Below are positions 27,344 to 39,160 of a stretch of 64,000 bases of DNA, in pieces. The notes under the pieces are model-generated. The model worked only from the letters and a program-made list of their open reading frames with translations. It did no database searches and was not told the DNA's origin. Origin of the DNA: Pseudescherichia vulneris NBRC 102420 (GTDB lineage: Bacteria; Pseudomonadota; Gammaproteobacteria; Enterobacterales; Enterobacteriaceae). How positions within the stretch are numbered: the stretch's first letter is position 1; each line of letters begins with the position of its first letter. Location: contig NZ_BBMZ01000013.1 in NCBI RefSeq assembly GCF_000759795.1, forward strand, positions 124,001 to 188,000, written 5' to 3'. The position numbers and the translations under genes were made by a program.

Positions 27344-28384
27344 ATGGCTCACCACGCACGCTGGACACTGTCGCAAGTTACCGAGCTGTTCGAAAAACCG
27401 CTGCTCGACCTGCTGTTTGAAGCGCAGACCATTCATCGTCAGCACTTCGACCCTCGCCAGGTTCAGGTCAGCACCCTGCTGTCGATCAAAACCGGGGCCT
27501 GCCCGGAAGATTGCAAATACTGCCCGCAAAGCTCGCGCTACAAAACCGGGCTAGAGACGGAGCGCCTGATGGAGGTGGAGCAGGTGCTGGACTCGGCTCG
27601 CAAGGCTAAAAACGCCGGATCGACCCGCTTCTGCATGGGGGCGGCGTGGAAGAACCCGCACGAGCGCGATATGCCCTACCTGGAGCAGATGGTACAGGGC
27701 GTAAAAGCGATGGGCCTCGAAGCCTGCATGACCCTCGGCACCCTTGACGAAACCCAGGCCCAGCGTCTGGCGTCGGCGGGGCTGGACTACTACAACCACA
27801 ACCTCGACACCTCCCCAGAGTTCTACGGCAACATCATCACCACCCGTACCTATCAGGAACGTCTCGACACCCTCGATAAGGTGCGCGACGCGGGCATTAA
27901 GGTCTGCTCGGGCGGCATCGTTGGCCTTGGCGAAACGGTCAAGGATCGCGCGGGCCTGCTGCTCCAGCTGGCAAACCTGCCGACGCCGCCGGAGAGTGTG
28001 CCGATCAACATGCTGGTGAAGGTGAAGGGCACCCCGTTGGCGGATAACGATGACGTCGACGCCTTCGATTTTATTCGCACCATCGCAGTGGCACGCATCA
28101 TGATGCCGACCTCGTTCGTGCGCCTCTCTGCCGGGCGTGAGCAGATGAACGAGCAGACCCAGGCGATGTGCTTTATGGCGGGTGCCAACTCCATTTTCTA
28201 CGGCTGCAAGCTGCTCACTACCCCGAACCCGGAAGAGGACAAAGACGTCCAGCTCTTCCGCAAGCTTGGGCTGAACCCGCAGCAGACCGACGTGATGAAC
28301 GGCGATAACGAGCAGCAGCAGCACCTGGAGCAGCAGATCTTTAACGCCGACACCGACCAGTTCTACAACGCGGCGGCGCTATGA
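27344..28384 (+). CDS. bioB: Biotin synthase
   Basis: Radical-SAM enzyme that inserts sulfur into dethiobiotin. It has 346 aa. The radical-SAM motif is CPEDCKYC, and the auxiliary [2Fe-2S] ligands lie in [16 protein letters not shown] and [12 protein letters not shown], with the conserved Arg in FVRLSAGRE. It is first in bioBFCD, and its stop overlaps the bioF start by 4 bp (ATGA). Confidence 0.98.
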   Translation: MAHHARWTLSQVTELFEKPLLDLLFEAQTIHRQHFDPRQVQVSTLLSIKTGACPEDCKYCPQSSRYKTGLETERLMEVEQVLDSARKAKNAGSTRFCMGAAWKNPHERDMPYLEQMVQGVKAMGLEACMTLGTLDETQAQRLASAGLDYYNHNLDTSPEFYGNIITTRTYQERLDTLDKVRDAGIKVCSGGIVGLGETVKDRAGLLLQLANLPTPPESVPINMLVKVKGTPLADNDDVDAFDFIRTIAVARIMMPTSFVRLSAGREQMNEQTQAMCFMAGANSIFYGCKLLTTPNPEEDKDVQLFRKLGLNPQQTDVMNGDNEQQQHLEQQIFNADTDQFYNAAAL

Positions 28385-29538
28385 GCTGGCAGCAGCGCAT
28401 CGATGCCGCGTTAGCGACCCGGCGGGCCGCCGACGCCCTGCGTACGCGCCGGGTGGTCGAGCAGGGCGCGGGGCGCTGGCTGACCCTGGGCGATAGCCGC
28501 TACTGCAACTTCTCCAGCAATGACTATCTCGGCTTAAGCCAGCATCCGGCTATCGTGCGTGCCTGGCAGCAGGGGGCTGAGCAGTACGGCGTGGGCAGCG
28601 GTGGCTCCGGGCACGTCAGCGGCTATACCCGGGCGCACCATGCGCTGGAGAGCGAGCTGGCCGACTGGCTGGGCTACCCTCGGGCGCTGCTGTTTATCTC
28701 TGGCTTTGCCGCCAACCAGGCGGTGATTGCCGCCCTGACCGGTAAAGAAGATCGCATCGTGGCGGATAAGCTCAGCCACGCCTCGCTGTTGGAAGCCGCC
28801 AGCCTGAGTCCGGCTCAGCTGCGGCGCTTTGCCCATAACGACGTCGGGCAGCTCGCCGCGCTGCTGGATAAACCCTGCGACGGCCAGCAGCTGGTGGTGA
28901 CTGAAGGCATCTTCAGCATGGACGGCGACAGCGCACCGCTGGCCGCCATTGTGGAGCAGGCAAGCAGCGCCGGGGCCTGGCTGCTGGTGGATGATGCCCA
29001 CGGCATCGCCGTCACCGGCAGCGAAGGGCGCGGCAGCTGTCAGCAGCAGGGTGTGAAACCCGAGCTGCTGGTGGTGACCTTTGGCAAAGGCTTCGGCGTC
29101 AGCGGCGCGGCGGTGCTGTGCAGCGAGGCGGTGGCCAGCTACTTCGAACAGTTTGCTCGCCACCTGATCTACAGCACCTCTATGCCTCCCGCTCAGGCCG
29201 TGGCCCTCAGCGCCGCGCTGAGCGTGATCCGGGGAGAGGAGGGCGACCTACGCCGGGCGGCACTCGCGGCGCTCATTCAGCGTTTTCGCCAGGGCGCAGC
29301 TGAGTTACCGGTGCGCATCACCGATTCCCAAAGCGCCATCCAGCCGCTGATCGTTGGCGATAACAGCCGGGCGCTGAGCCTGGCGGAACGCCTGCGACAG
29401 AAAGGGTGCTGGGTGACGGCTATTCGTCCTCCCACTGTCCCCGCAGGCACGGCACGTCTGCGTCTGACCCTGACGGCGGCCCATCAGCCGGAGGATATCG
29501 ATCGTCTGCTGGAGGTCCTGCATGAGCCTGGTGAATAA
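28381..29538 (+). CDS. bioF: 8-amino-7-oxononanoate synthase
   Basis: PLP enzyme condensing pimeloyl-ACP with alanine to give KAPA. It has 385 aa. [44 protein letters not shown] and the PLP-lysine motif [13 protein letters not shown] are present. It overlaps bioC by 17 bp and bioB by 4 bp, indicating coupled translation. Confidence 0.97.
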   Translation: MSWQQRIDAALATRRAADALRTRRVVEQGAGRWLTLGDSRYCNFSSNDYLGLSQHPAIVRAWQQGAEQYGVGSGGSGHVSGYTRAHHALESELADWLGYPRALLFISGFAANQAVIAALTGKEDRIVADKLSHASLLEAASLSPAQLRRFAHNDVGQLAALLDKPCDGQQLVVTEGIFSMDGDSAPLAAIVEQASSAGAWLLVDDAHGIAVTGSEGRGSCQQQGVKPELLVVTFGKGFGVSGAAVLCSEAVASYFEQFARHLIYSTSMPPAQAVALSAALSVIRGEEGDLRRAALAALIQRFRQGAAELPVRITDSQSAIQPLIVGDNSRALSLAERLRQKGCWVTAIRPPTVPAGTARLRLTLTAAHQPEDIDRLLEVLHEPGE

Positions 29539-30277
29539 GCGCGCGGTGGCGGCGGCCTTTGGCCGAGCGGCGCAGAGCTACGACAGCCATGCCCAGCTGC
29601 AACGCCAGAGCGCGGATCTGCTGCTGACTAAGCTGGGTGACCGTAGACCAGCAAGCGTGCTGGACGCGGGCTGCGGGCCGGGCAGCATGAGCCGCTACTG
29701 GCAGGACGCGGGGGCGGAAGTGACCGCCCTCGATCTCTCCCTGCCGATGCTCAGGCAGGCGCAAAGTCAGCAGGCCGCCCGGCACTACATTGCGGCGGAT
29801 ATTGAGGCGCTGCCTCTGGCCGACGCCCGGTTCGATCTCGCCTGGAGCAACCTTGCGGTGCAATGGTGCAACGATCTCGGCCAGGCGCTGGGGGAGCTGC
29901 ATCGCGTCGTGCGCCCAGGCGGAGCGGTGGCCTTTACCACCCTGGCGGGCGGGTCGCTGCCGGAGCTGCACCAGGCCTGGCGGGCGATAGACAGCCGCCC
30001 CCACGCAAACCGATTTTTAACCGACGAGACGCTAGTGGACACCGTTAGCGCCTGGCGCGGCCGGTGTGGCGTGGAGCACATCACGCTGGACTTTGACGAC
30101 GCCCTGGCGGCCATGCGCTCGCTGAAGGGCATCGGCGCGACGCACCTGCACGCAGGCAGGCATAACACGCCCCTGACTCGCGGCCAGCTTCAGCGTTTGC
30201 AGCTGGCGTGGCCACAGCAGCAGGGCAGATGCCTGCTGACCTATTCACTTTTTTGGGGAGTTATTGAACGTGACTGA
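29522..30277 (+). CDS. bioC: Malonyl-ACP O-methyltransferase BioC
   Basis: Methylates malonyl-ACP so the fatty acid enzymes can build the pimeloyl chain. It has 251 aa. The SAM-binding motif I is [15 protein letters not shown], followed by [11 protein letters not shown] and [15 protein letters not shown]. The conserved C-terminal stretch [16 protein letters not shown] is also present. The C-terminus ends at the bioD start. Confidence 0.96.
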   Translation: MSLVNKRAVAAAFGRAAQSYDSHAQLQRQSADLLLTKLGDRRPASVLDAGCGPGSMSRYWQDAGAEVTALDLSLPMLRQAQSQQAARHYIAADIEALPLADARFDLAWSNLAVQWCNDLGQALGELHRVVRPGGAVAFTTLAGGSLPELHQAWRAIDSRPHANRFLTDETLVDTVSAWRGRCGVEHITLDFDDALAAMRSLKGIGATHLHAGRHNTPLTRGQLQRLQLAWPQQQGRCLLTYSLFWGVIERD

Positions 30278-30992
30278 ACGCTATTTTGTCACCGGCACGG
30301 ATACGGAAGTCGGAAAAACGGTGGCCAGCTGTGCGCTATTGCAGGCCGCTGCTCAGGCCGGATGGCAAACCGCAGGATACAAACCGGTCGCCTCCGGCAG
30401 TGAGATGACCCCAGAGGGGCTGCGTAACAGCGATGCGCTGGCGCTACAGCACAACAGTACCCTAGCCCTGCGCTACGAGGCCGTGAACCCATACACCTTT
30501 GCTGAGCCCACCTCGCCGCACATCGTCAGCGCCGCCCTCGGACAGCCTATCGAGGCCGAAACGCTCTCGGCAGGGCTGCGCACGCTGGAGGCGCAGGCGG
30601 AGTGGGTGCTGGTGGAGGGGGCCGGGGGCTGGTTTACGCCGCTCTCGGAAACCCTGACCTTTGCCGATTGGGCGACCCAGGAGCAGCTGCCGGTGATTTT
30701 AGTGGTGGGCATTAAGCTTGGCTGCATCAACCATGCGGTACTGACCGCCCAGGCGGTGCAGCAGGCGGGACTGCGGCTGGCGGGCTGGGTCGCTAATGAC
30801 GTGGTACCGCCGGGAAACCGCCACGCTGAGTATCTGGCAACGCTTAAGCGCATGCTGCCCGCGCCGTTTCTCGGCGAGATCCCGTGGCTGGAGAACGCCA
30901 CGCCGGAGAGTGACATCGGCCACTGGCTCGATCTCAGTGCGTTAGGTTCGGCGTCATCCACTGAGAAAGCAGCGGATCGTCCAGCTGCGTAA
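30270..30992 (+). CDS. bioD: Dethiobiotin synthetase BioD, GTG start
   Basis: Closes the ureido ring of dethiobiotin with CO2 and ATP. It has 240 aa. The Walker-type loop [15 protein letters not shown], the KPVASGS segment, [11 protein letters not shown] and the base-binding ANDVVPPG are present. The GTG at 30270 is preferred over an in-frame TTG at 30264, because GGGGAG lies 9 bp before it and only 3 bp before the TTG. The last 15 or so residues ([18 protein letters not shown]) exceed the E. coli protein and overlap the opposite-strand ATPase gene by 59 bp. Confidence 0.93.
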   Translation: MTERYFVTGTDTEVGKTVASCALLQAAAQAGWQTAGYKPVASGSEMTPEGLRNSDALALQHNSTLALRYEAVNPYTFAEPTSPHIVSAALGQPIEAETLSAGLRTLEAQAEWVLVEGAGGWFTPLSETLTFADWATQEQLPVILVVGIKLGCINHAVLTAQAVQQAGLRLAGWVANDVVPPGNRHAEYLATLKRMLPAPFLGEIPWLENATPESDIGHWLDLSALGSASSTEKAADRPAA

Positions 30993-31656
30993 CGCTTCCC
31001 TGGGCCACGTTGCGTCCCTGATGCAGGAGATAGAAGCGGTCAGCGACGCGGCGCACAAAGGTCAGATGCTGCTCCGCCAGCAGGATAGTCATACCGAACT
31101 CCTGGTTCAGGCGCACCAGCAGGTTACCCAGCTTATGGATAAAGGCCTGGCCCAGCCCGCGGGTCGGCTCATCAAGGATCAGCAGGCGCGGGCGGGTCAC
31201 CAGCGCCCGGGCGAGCGCCAGCTGATGCTGGTTATCCTCTGACAGTCCGGCGCTCTTAACCTGGCGCAGGGCATACAGCTCGGGAAAGAGATCGTAGATA
31301 TCCCGCGTCACCGCGCTGCCAGGCTCGCCTACCGCCAGCCAGGCAATCTGTAAATTCTCCTCTACCGTGAGCTGGGAAAAGATCCGCCTCTCCTGCGGTA
31401 CGCAGGCGATGCCCATCGCCGGACGATCCTCCATTTTTACCTGCAACAGGTTGAGCGGGGCCGCCCCGGCATCCTGCCAGGTCATGCTGCCGCTCTCTAC
31501 GGGCAGGTTGCCAGAGATGCAGTTGACCAGCGTGGTTTTCCCCATCCCCGGCAGCCCCATTACGCAGGTGCAGGTGCCAGGGATAAGATCGAGATCGACA
31601 TTCCATAGCGTATGGCGATCGCCGTAATAGTGATTCACTGCACGTAAGCTCAACAT
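30934..31656 (-). CDS. Orphan UrtE-like ABC transporter ATPase
   Basis: 240-aa ABC ATPase resembling UrtE/LivF, the second ATPase of urea or branched-chain amino acid importers. Walker A GLPGMGKTTL, Q-loop CVPQERRIFSQLTVEENL, Walker B LLILDEPTRGLG and the switch-region histidine in LLAEQHLTF are intact. The signature is LSEDNQHQLALARAL instead of LSGGQ, which may weaken ATP hydrolysis. No permease or binding-protein gene is nearby, and the gene is convergent with bioD. The start at 31656 (MLSLRAVNHYYGD) follows GGAG by about 9 bp; the open frame extends further up to 31698. Confidence 0.85.
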   Translation of the reverse strand: MLSLRAVNHYYGDRHTLWNVDLDLIPGTCTCVMGLPGMGKTTLVNCISGNLPVESGSMTWQDAGAAPLNLLQVKMEDRPAMGIACVPQERRIFSQLTVEENLQIAWLAVGEPGSAVTRDIYDLFPELYALRQVKSAGLSEDNQHQLALARALVTRPRLLILDEPTRGLGQAFIHKLGNLLVRLNQEFGMTILLAEQHLTFVRRVADRFYLLHQGRNVAQGSVTQLDDPLLSQWMTPNLTH

Positions 31657-31948
31657 CGGTTCATCTCCAGGACCTGGTCTGTAAAAGATATGTTGCAAAA
31701 GCCTTGCCAGAAGCGTGGTATGCTCTGTTTTTCGGAGCAGGATGACGAAAAAACGCTAAATTCCGCTTTTCCGCCGGTTTGCCTGATTGCATCTGCACGT
31801 TGTTAGTGCTAGACGCAGGCGGATCTGATTTTTGCTGGTGCAGTCGCGTCGGAATGCGATAAAAAATGGTGGGAAAATTTTTTTACCTGCGTGCCGTTTC
31901 GCAAAATGCGATTTTCGCTGAGTCGCAGGGGGTACGGGCTGGCGACAG

Positions 31949-31971
31949 TTATCCACTATTCCTGTGGATAA
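31949..31971. promoter_or_regulatory. Inverted pair of DnaA boxes upstream of uvrB
   Basis: TTATCCACT (31949-31957, one mismatch) and TGTGGATAA (31963-31971, a perfect TTATCCACA on the minus strand) face each other 5 bp apart. DnaA sites upstream of uvrB are known in E. coli. Confidence 0.75.
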
Positions 31972-32272
31972 CCTTGTGCATTAGAGTTAGAAAACACGTG
32001 CAAAGCGAGAGAACACGCGGCTTAGGCATGAATTGATGCGAAACGCGGCTTTTTCTATAACTAATATAAAATCAACAGGTTAAATAAAAGCAATGCGTGT
32101 AAGAAAAGTGTCACCCACTGACACAAAACTTTCACTACCCGACTTGACAAATGTTAAATCGCAAAAAGTTCTGGGGATAAGATATTTTTTTTAGTTTTTA
32201 ATTCTGTGCCACGGGCAAATTTTCCTTATGGCACTTGAAATTGCTTTATCTAACACAGATATTCCCATCTGC

Positions 32273-32296
32273 TACTGGGTTTTCATCCAGTATAAT
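32273..32296 (+). promoter_or_regulatory. LexA box and -10 of uvrB
   Basis: TACTG-N10-CAGTA (32273-32292) fits the SOS box. A consensus -10 TATAAT (32291-32296) overlaps its right edge, so LexA would block the promoter. Confidence 0.9.
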
Positions 32297-32368
32297 TTAT
32301 TGGCAAAATCCGCCGTCGCGAGTAAAATTACTCACCTGCCCGCTCATTCCTTCATCAGGTAGCCATTC

Positions 32369-34390
<2,022 letters not shown>

Positions 34391-34408
34391 TCTGCCTAAG
34401 CAATCCGC

Positions 34409-35503
34409 TTAAACAACAGGCGGAAACTGCACCCAGGCCCGCACGCCGGGTTTGGGTGCGCGGTTGTGCAGGTAGAACTGCGCATCGTGCAGCTGGGCGA
34501 TGCGGCTAACGATGCTTAGCCCTAGCCCGATCCCGCCGTAACGGCTGTCCATTCGTACAAAAGCTTTGCTAAGCTCTTTGCTTTTCGCCTCGTCCACGCC
34601 GGGGCCTTCATCCTCCACCGCCAGCACCGGGGCAGGCGTCTGCTCAAGCTTGAGGGTTATCACGCTCCTCTCTGGGCTGTAGCGGTGCGCGTTCTCCACC
34701 AGGTTCCTGAGCAGCACCCGCAGCTGAACGGCGTCCCCGCGTACCGCCACGTCCTCCTGACCCTCGGGCAGCGCCAGCGTCTGCTGGCGCGTGCTCAGCA
34801 TTGTCTGAAGCTCATCCTGGAGAGGCAGCATAACGTCACTGAGCAGCATCACCTGTTGGTAGCTGCCCGCCGAGAACGACTGCGCCATGCGCGCCAGCTG
34901 CAGCAGCTGGGAGACGCTCTCCGTCATCTGGTCAATACGTAAGATTAGGCGGCTGACGTCAACGGAAGGGTGGCTTTTTGCCAGCAGCTCCAGGTGCAGA
35001 CGTAACCCCGCCAGCGGGGTGCGCAGCTCATGTGCCACGTCGGCAGTGAAGAGTCGCTCGCGGTCGAGCGTCAAATTCAGGCGCGCCACCAGCTGGTTAA
35101 TGGCCGAGCTGACCGCCTCCACCTCTGCCGAGGGGTTATTGAGCACAATCGGCTGCAGGTTATCAGGGGTGCGGATCTCCAGCTCACGCTGCAGATCGCG
35201 CAGCGGACGGGTGATCAGCTTTACCGCCTGCATGCAGATGAGCAGCGCCATGCCGATAATAAACAGGCTCGGTACCAGCAGGCTAGCAACCGCCTCATGC
35301 ACCTCGCGCTCAATATGCGCATGGTTGTTGTGCTTGTAGATCGCGCTCTCTACCAGTAACTGGATCTGCTCCTTGCTCTCATGCCATAGCCAGAAGACGC
35401 TGATAAGCTGAAACAGCACCAGGATCGAGCCAATGGTCAGCAGCAGGCGTCCGCGCAGGGTCCAGCGGACAGGGGATAGCCTCTTTTTTATCTTCTCTGG
35501 CAT
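34409..35503 (-). CDS. basS: Sensor histidine kinase BasS (PmrB)
   Basis: Inner-membrane kinase that senses ferric iron and mild acid and phosphorylates BasR (PmrA). It has 364 aa. Two transmembrane helices (about 18-37 and 75-95) enclose a short periplasmic loop with acidic residues (IEREVHE). A HAMP region, the H-box FTADVAHELRTPLAGLRLHLELLAKSHP, the N-box LRNLVENAHRYSP, and DEGPGVDEAKS and GIGLGLSIV follow. The close match to BasS is clear throughout. It is 4 bp downstream of basR in one operon. The protein is relevant to polymyxin resistance. Confidence 0.94.
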   Translation of the reverse strand: MPEKIKKRLSPVRWTLRGRLLLTIGSILVLFQLISVFWLWHESKEQIQLLVESAIYKHNNHAHIEREVHEAVASLLVPSLFIIGMALLICMQAVKLITRPLRDLQRELEIRTPDNLQPIVLNNPSAEVEAVSSAINQLVARLNLTLDRERLFTADVAHELRTPLAGLRLHLELLAKSHPSVDVSRLILRIDQMTESVSQLLQLARMAQSFSAGSYQQVMLLSDVMLPLQDELQTMLSTRQQTLALPEGQEDVAVRGDAVQLRVLLRNLVENAHRYSPERSVITLKLEQTPAPVLAVEDEGPGVDEAKSKELSKAFVRMDSRYGGIGLGLSIVSRIAQLHDAQFYLHNRAPKPGVRAWVQFPPVV

Positions 35504-35507
35504 AGGC

Positions 35508-36179
35508 TTAGGTTGCCTGCTCCGTTTTAATCAGCTGATAGCCAAAACCACGCACCGTGCGGATGCGATCTTTACCAATCTTATCCCGCAGGTTGTGGAT
35601 ATGCACCTCAAGGGTATTGGTCGCTGGCTCATTATCCCAGTTATAGATGTCATTATAGAGAACCTCCCGATGTACCGGGCAGCCCGCCTTGAGCATCAGG
35701 CGTGACAGCAGGGCATACTCTTTTGGCGTCAGATCCATCGAGTGCCCACCCAGCCACACCTGGCGGGTATTGACGTTCAGGCGTAGATCGTCAACGACAA
35801 CTTCACTGTCGCCCTGGTTGTTATGGCGACGCAGCAGCGCCCGGATGCGGGCGTTAAGCTCCTCCAGCGCAAACGGCTTAATTAGATAGTCATCTGCGCC
35901 AGCGTCCAGCCCGGAGATGCGATCCTCCACCGTATCGCGGGCGGTCAGGATCAGCACCGGCAGAGAGACCTTCTCCCGCCGCAGCCGCTGCAACAGATGC
36001 AGGCCATCTTCATCTGGCAGCCCGAGGTCGAGCACGATCAGGCTATAGTGCCCCGACGCCAGGCTGAGCATCGCCTCCCGGCTGGTGCTCACGCCATCGC
36101 AGGCGTAGCCCTCTGACTGCATAGCCAGCATCAGCCCCTGCAACAGCAGGGTATCATCCTCTACGATTAATATTTTCAT
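35508..36179 (-). CDS. basR: Response regulator BasR (PmrA)
   Basis: OmpR-type activator of lipid A modification genes. It has 223 aa. The receiver domain begins [16 protein letters not shown], the phosphoacceptor aspartate lies in [13 protein letters not shown] (Asp51), and the Thr/Lys pair is in LILTARDT and DYLIKPF. The winged-helix output domain includes [38 protein letters not shown] and [11 protein letters not shown] fitting PmrA box sits in front of eptA, the first gene of the operon, so the system should autoregulate. Confidence 0.96.
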   Translation of the reverse strand: MKILIVEDDTLLLQGLMLAMQSEGYACDGVSTSREAMLSLASGHYSLIVLDLGLPDEDGLHLLQRLRREKVSLPVLILTARDTVEDRISGLDAGADDYLIKPFALEELNARIRALLRRHNNQGDSEVVVDDLRLNVNTRQVWLGGHSMDLTPKEYALLSRLMLKAGCPVHREVLYNDIYNWDNEPATNTLEVHIHNLRDKIGKDRIRTVRGFGYQLIKTEQAT

Positions 36180-36182
36180 TCA

Positions 36183-37820
36183 CTATGACTCCCTGCACGC
36201 GGCCAAAATATCATCGGCTGGCTGGTAAACATGGGTCTGCACGCCCGTGATGCCCAGCATGGTTGAAAACAGATTGTCCTGCGAAAAAGTCTCGCTGGCA
36301 GCACGTTTTTGCAGACATGCCCCACTCACCCGGTAGCGCTGCTGGAAATCGGGCGAGAGCCAGATCAGCATCGGCACATGTTTCTGTGACTCCGGCGCAA
36401 TGGCGTAAGGCAGGCCATGCAGATAGACGCCGTTTTCGCCTAAAGACTCGCCGTGATCGGAAAGATAAACCAGGCTAGTGGTAAATTTATCCTGCTGCGA
36501 CTGCAACAATTTTATCGCTTTATCGACGACATAATCGACATACAGTACCGTATTATCATAGGTATTCTTTAGCTGCTCTTGCGAGCAGGTCTGAATTTCA
36601 TTGGTGTCGCAGGTCGGGGTGAATTTCTTGAACTGCGGCGGATAGCGTTCGTAATAGGTCGGGCCATGGCTGCCGATGGTGTGCAGAACGATCAGCCCGT
36701 CGCCTTGCAGCTTATCGATATACTGCGCCAAGCCGTGGAACAGAATATCATCCCGGCACTCGCCGGCGGTGCAGTCATCCACCAGATTCAGGGCCGTGAC
36801 GTCCTGATGGGGAACCCGATCGCAGGCCCCTTTACAGCCGCCGTCGTTTTCGTTCCACAGCACCTGAACACCCGCGCGCTGGATAATATCTAACAACCCT
36901 TCCCGGTGGTGAGCGAGCTGCTCATCGTAATTCTTGCGCGCCATCCCGGAGAACATGCAGGGAACGGAGACCGCCGTCACCGTGCCGCAGGAGCTGGTCT
37001 GGGGGAAGTAGACCACATTATCCTGCTTCAGCCGTGGATTGGTGTCACGCCCGTAGCCGGAGAGGGAAAAATCCTCCGCCCGTGAGGTTTCGCCCACCAC
37101 CAGAATGGTTAAATTCTTCTTCGTTCCTTGGTGCATTTGCGGCACCAGCGCGGCATCTTCCCCGAGCTTCACCAGCGGCAGGTTATCCATGCGGTGGTGC
37201 TTATAGTAAGAGTAGACGGCGGTAATGCTGTTAGATGGCCCCAGGGTTTTCACCAGCTCGCGGTTATTACGAAACAGCGAGGCGTAGTCCTTATAGAAAA
37301 AGAGCGCGACCACCAGCAGGACGGCGACCGACACGAGAATATTCGCGCCGCGGATCAGCAGGCTACGCCAGCCGGAAGGTGATTTTTTGATCCGCAGCCA
37401 GCAGGCCAGCATGGCCATCAGCACCCCGGAGATCCCCACCGTCAACAGCAGCTGCGGCGTGATCAAGGCAAAGCTTTCGGCAGGGGTGGTATCGAGAATG
37501 TTGGCGATCATCGTACGGTCGATAATCACGCCGTAGGTCCAGATAAAGAACTGGGTTGCCGCGCAGAGCACAATGAACAGACAGACCAGTAGCCGATCCA
37601 GCCAGATAAACGAGGCCAGAGTGGTCAGGATATTGATCACGCAAAAGGTGACGATCGGCATCGATAAAAATACCGCCAGCGACCACGGCGAGTGCACCGT
37701 CAGCAGCGTCCAGGCCTGACGATAAAAGACAAGGTTCAGCGCAACGGCGATATAAAATGAGAACAGGATGGTAAAGGTCATGCGCCCTAAGGCTGGCCTG
37801 TAGAACGGGAACATACGCAT
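36183..37820 (-). CDS. eptA: Lipid A phosphoethanolamine transferase EptA (PmrC)
   Basis: Adds phosphoethanolamine to lipid A, lowering its negative charge and polymyxin binding. It has 545 aa. Five N-terminal transmembrane helices (about residues 1-175) are followed by a periplasmic alkaline-phosphatase-like domain. The nucleophile threonine is in VGETSRAEDFSLSGYGR, and zinc ligands are in HTIGSHGPTYYERYP and YLSDHGESLGENGVYLHGLPYAIAP. Cysteines that form disulfides are conserved (SSCGTVTAVSVPCMF, NDGGCKGACDRVPHQ, TCDTNEIQTC). AGGA precedes the ATG at 37820. It is first in eptA-basR-basS. Confidence 0.95.
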   Translation of the reverse strand: MRMFPFYRPALGRMTFTILFSFYIAVALNLVFYRQAWTLLTVHSPWSLAVFLSMPIVTFCVINILTTLASFIWLDRLLVCLFIVLCAATQFFIWTYGVIIDRTMIANILDTTPAESFALITPQLLLTVGISGVLMAMLACWLRIKKSPSGWRSLLIRGANILVSVAVLLVVALFFYKDYASLFRNNRELVKTLGPSNSITAVYSYYKHHRMDNLPLVKLGEDAALVPQMHQGTKKNLTILVVGETSRAEDFSLSGYGRDTNPRLKQDNVVYFPQTSSCGTVTAVSVPCMFSGMARKNYDEQLAHHREGLLDIIQRAGVQVLWNENDGGCKGACDRVPHQDVTALNLVDDCTAGECRDDILFHGLAQYIDKLQGDGLIVLHTIGSHGPTYYERYPPQFKKFTPTCDTNEIQTCSQEQLKNTYDNTVLYVDYVVDKAIKLLQSQQDKFTTSLVYLSDHGESLGENGVYLHGLPYAIAPESQKHVPMLIWLSPDFQQRYRVSGACLQKRAASETFSQDNLFSTMLGITGVQTHVYQPADDILAACRES

Positions 37821-37867
37821 ACATAACTTCCTGAAAAGAGTATGCTGCGTATGCTCACAGAAGAGGG

Positions 37868-37884
37868 TTAAGGCAACCTTAAGA
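37868..37884 (-). promoter_or_regulatory. PmrA (BasR) box upstream of eptA
   Basis: On the minus strand CTTAAG-N5-CTTAAC, a direct repeat in PmrA-box form, lies 48 bp before the eptA start. It predicts autoactivation of eptA-basR-basS by phosphorylated BasR. Confidence 0.85.
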
Positions 37885-37913
37885 TCTTCAGAAAAGTCTG
37901 GAAGGGTTAATCA

Positions 37914-38822
37914 TTAGCCCAACCGCTGGACGGCCTGCTCCAGCGCGACGCGTAGCAGATGACGATCGTGATGATGGGGAACATCGATGGCCTCAAGTAC
38001 CTCCTGCACCACAATGCGGTCGCTGAGCGCCGCCGTCTCCGCATCGGGCCCGACCACGACGCCATCCACAATCCGCTTGCCCACGCGCTGCTCCAGCAGG
38101 GCCAGCTTGGCGGGCAGATCCATTCGCGCCGCCTCGGCGCTCAGCTCTCTGCCCAGATTGTCGATATAGACTACCGGGGCAGGGGTGCGGCGCAGCGCCT
38201 GGGCCAGATCGCCAAGCAGTACCAGCGGCATCAGGCTGGTGTAAAAGCTGCCGGGGCCAATCAGGATCAGATCCGCTTCGGCAATCGCCTCTATCGCTTC
38301 GCGGGTGGCGGGCACGGAGGGGAAGAGCATCAGCTCCTGAATGGGGGTCGTCAGCCCGTCGACGTTTACCTCGCCGTAGACCGTGTGTCCCTCGCTGTCG
38401 ATGGCCATCAGATCCACTGGCTGCTCTGACATGGGGATCAGAAACGCATCAACCTTAAGCAGGTTACGAATTAAATTGATCGCCTCCAGAGGCCGGACGC
38501 TAAGGTGATCCAGCGCCTTTAGCATCAGATTTCCGAGGTTATGCCCGGAAAGCTCGCCATTGCCGGTAAAACGGTACTCAAACATCGCCGAGGCGACGCT
38601 CTGCTCGGTAATTAACTGATTCAAACAGTTACGCATATCGCCCCAGGCGATACCGCCTTCGGCGCGACGAATACGCCCGGTTGATCCGCCGTTATCGGTG
38701 GTGGTGACGATCCCCGTCAGCCTTGAACCCAGCGATCCCAGCGAGGACATAACGCGCCCCAGACCGTGTCCGCCGCCAAGGGCAACGACCCGGTCAAGAT
38801 CCGCAAGCGTACGACTACGCAT
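37914..38822 (-). CDS. ybhK: YvcK/CofD-family protein YbhK
   Basis: 302-aa cytoplasmic protein of the YvcK family (CofD fold), a putative gluconeogenesis or morphogenesis factor that binds UDP-sugars in Gram-positives. In enterobacteria its role is unknown. The N-terminal loop [56 protein letters not shown] and [15 protein letters not shown] are the family motifs. It is divergent from moaA. Confidence 0.93.
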   Translation of the reverse strand: MRSRTLADLDRVVALGGGHGLGRVMSSLGSLGSRLTGIVTTTDNGGSTGRIRRAEGGIAWGDMRNCLNQLITEQSVASAMFEYRFTGNGELSGHNLGNLMLKALDHLSVRPLEAINLIRNLLKVDAFLIPMSEQPVDLMAIDSEGHTVYGEVNVDGLTTPIQELMLFPSVPATREAIEAIAEADLILIGPGSFYTSLMPLVLLGDLAQALRRTPAPVVYIDNLGRELSAEAARMDLPAKLALLEQRVGKRIVDGVVVGPDAETAALSDRIVVQEVLEAIDVPHHHDRHLLRVALEQAVQRLG

Positions 38823-38964
38823 AACTCTTCCTTAATGGCTAAAAAACTGCGCTACGTTAACCTAAATACCCCTTAAAGACGATGCCCCAAGCGGGTGAAA
38901 ATGATGCATATCAAGGCAAGAGGCTGATTTTCACGTATTCTGTAACGAAAATGCACGATTAGGC

Positions 38965-38988
38965 CGCTATATAGTAATTTATATAGCG
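38965..38988 (+). promoter_or_regulatory. ModE operator upstream of moaA
   Basis: Palindrome CGCTATAT-N8-ATATAGCG, with the same arm length and spacing as the site in front of modA. ModE-molybdate is known to activate moa in E. coli. The site lies about 170 bp before the moaA start, before the riboswitch leader. Confidence 0.85.
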
Positions 38989-39057
38989 ATAGGCGGGGAT
39001 GGCGAAAGTCACATTATCGCGCTACTATCGCTACTTATAGCGTTACAACACACACTC

Positions 39058-39158
39058 TAGCCTCTGCGTCTACGTCCCTGGATATGATGCTTTGGCCGTG
39101 GCAATTGCCACCAGGGTGCAGGAAGAAATGACTGCATCTCCCGTATTTGGAAAGGTGT
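39058..39158 (+). ncRNA. Molybdenum-cofactor (Moco) riboswitch-type leader of moaA
   Basis: The 100 nt before moaA keep the landmark stretches of the E. coli Moco leader: CTCTAGCCTCTGC at the start, GCTTTGGCCGTG, ATTGCCACCAGGG, GGAAGAAATGACT, and CCCGTAT...GGAAAGGTGTAC next to the ATG. The AAAGGTG near the end is the moaA SD sequence, so ligand binding could hide it. Identified from remembered sequence, not a covariance search. Confidence 0.85.
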
Positions 39159-39160
39159 AC

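Larger units (their letters stand above)
31657..32368. other. Long gap between the ABC ATPase and uvrB; regulatory sites only
   Basis: No gene with a convincing start is seen in these 712 bp. The sequence is AT-rich toward uvrB. It contains a DnaA-box pair (31949-31971) and a LexA box with a promoter (32273-32296). Several T or A runs at about 32160-32210 could be UP-type elements. Confidence 0.7.

Noticed and set aside
31742-31759. Five-codon leader peptide (MTKKR) upstream of uvrB
   Set aside because: Too short to judge, no attenuator hairpins follow, and it is 600 bp from uvrB.
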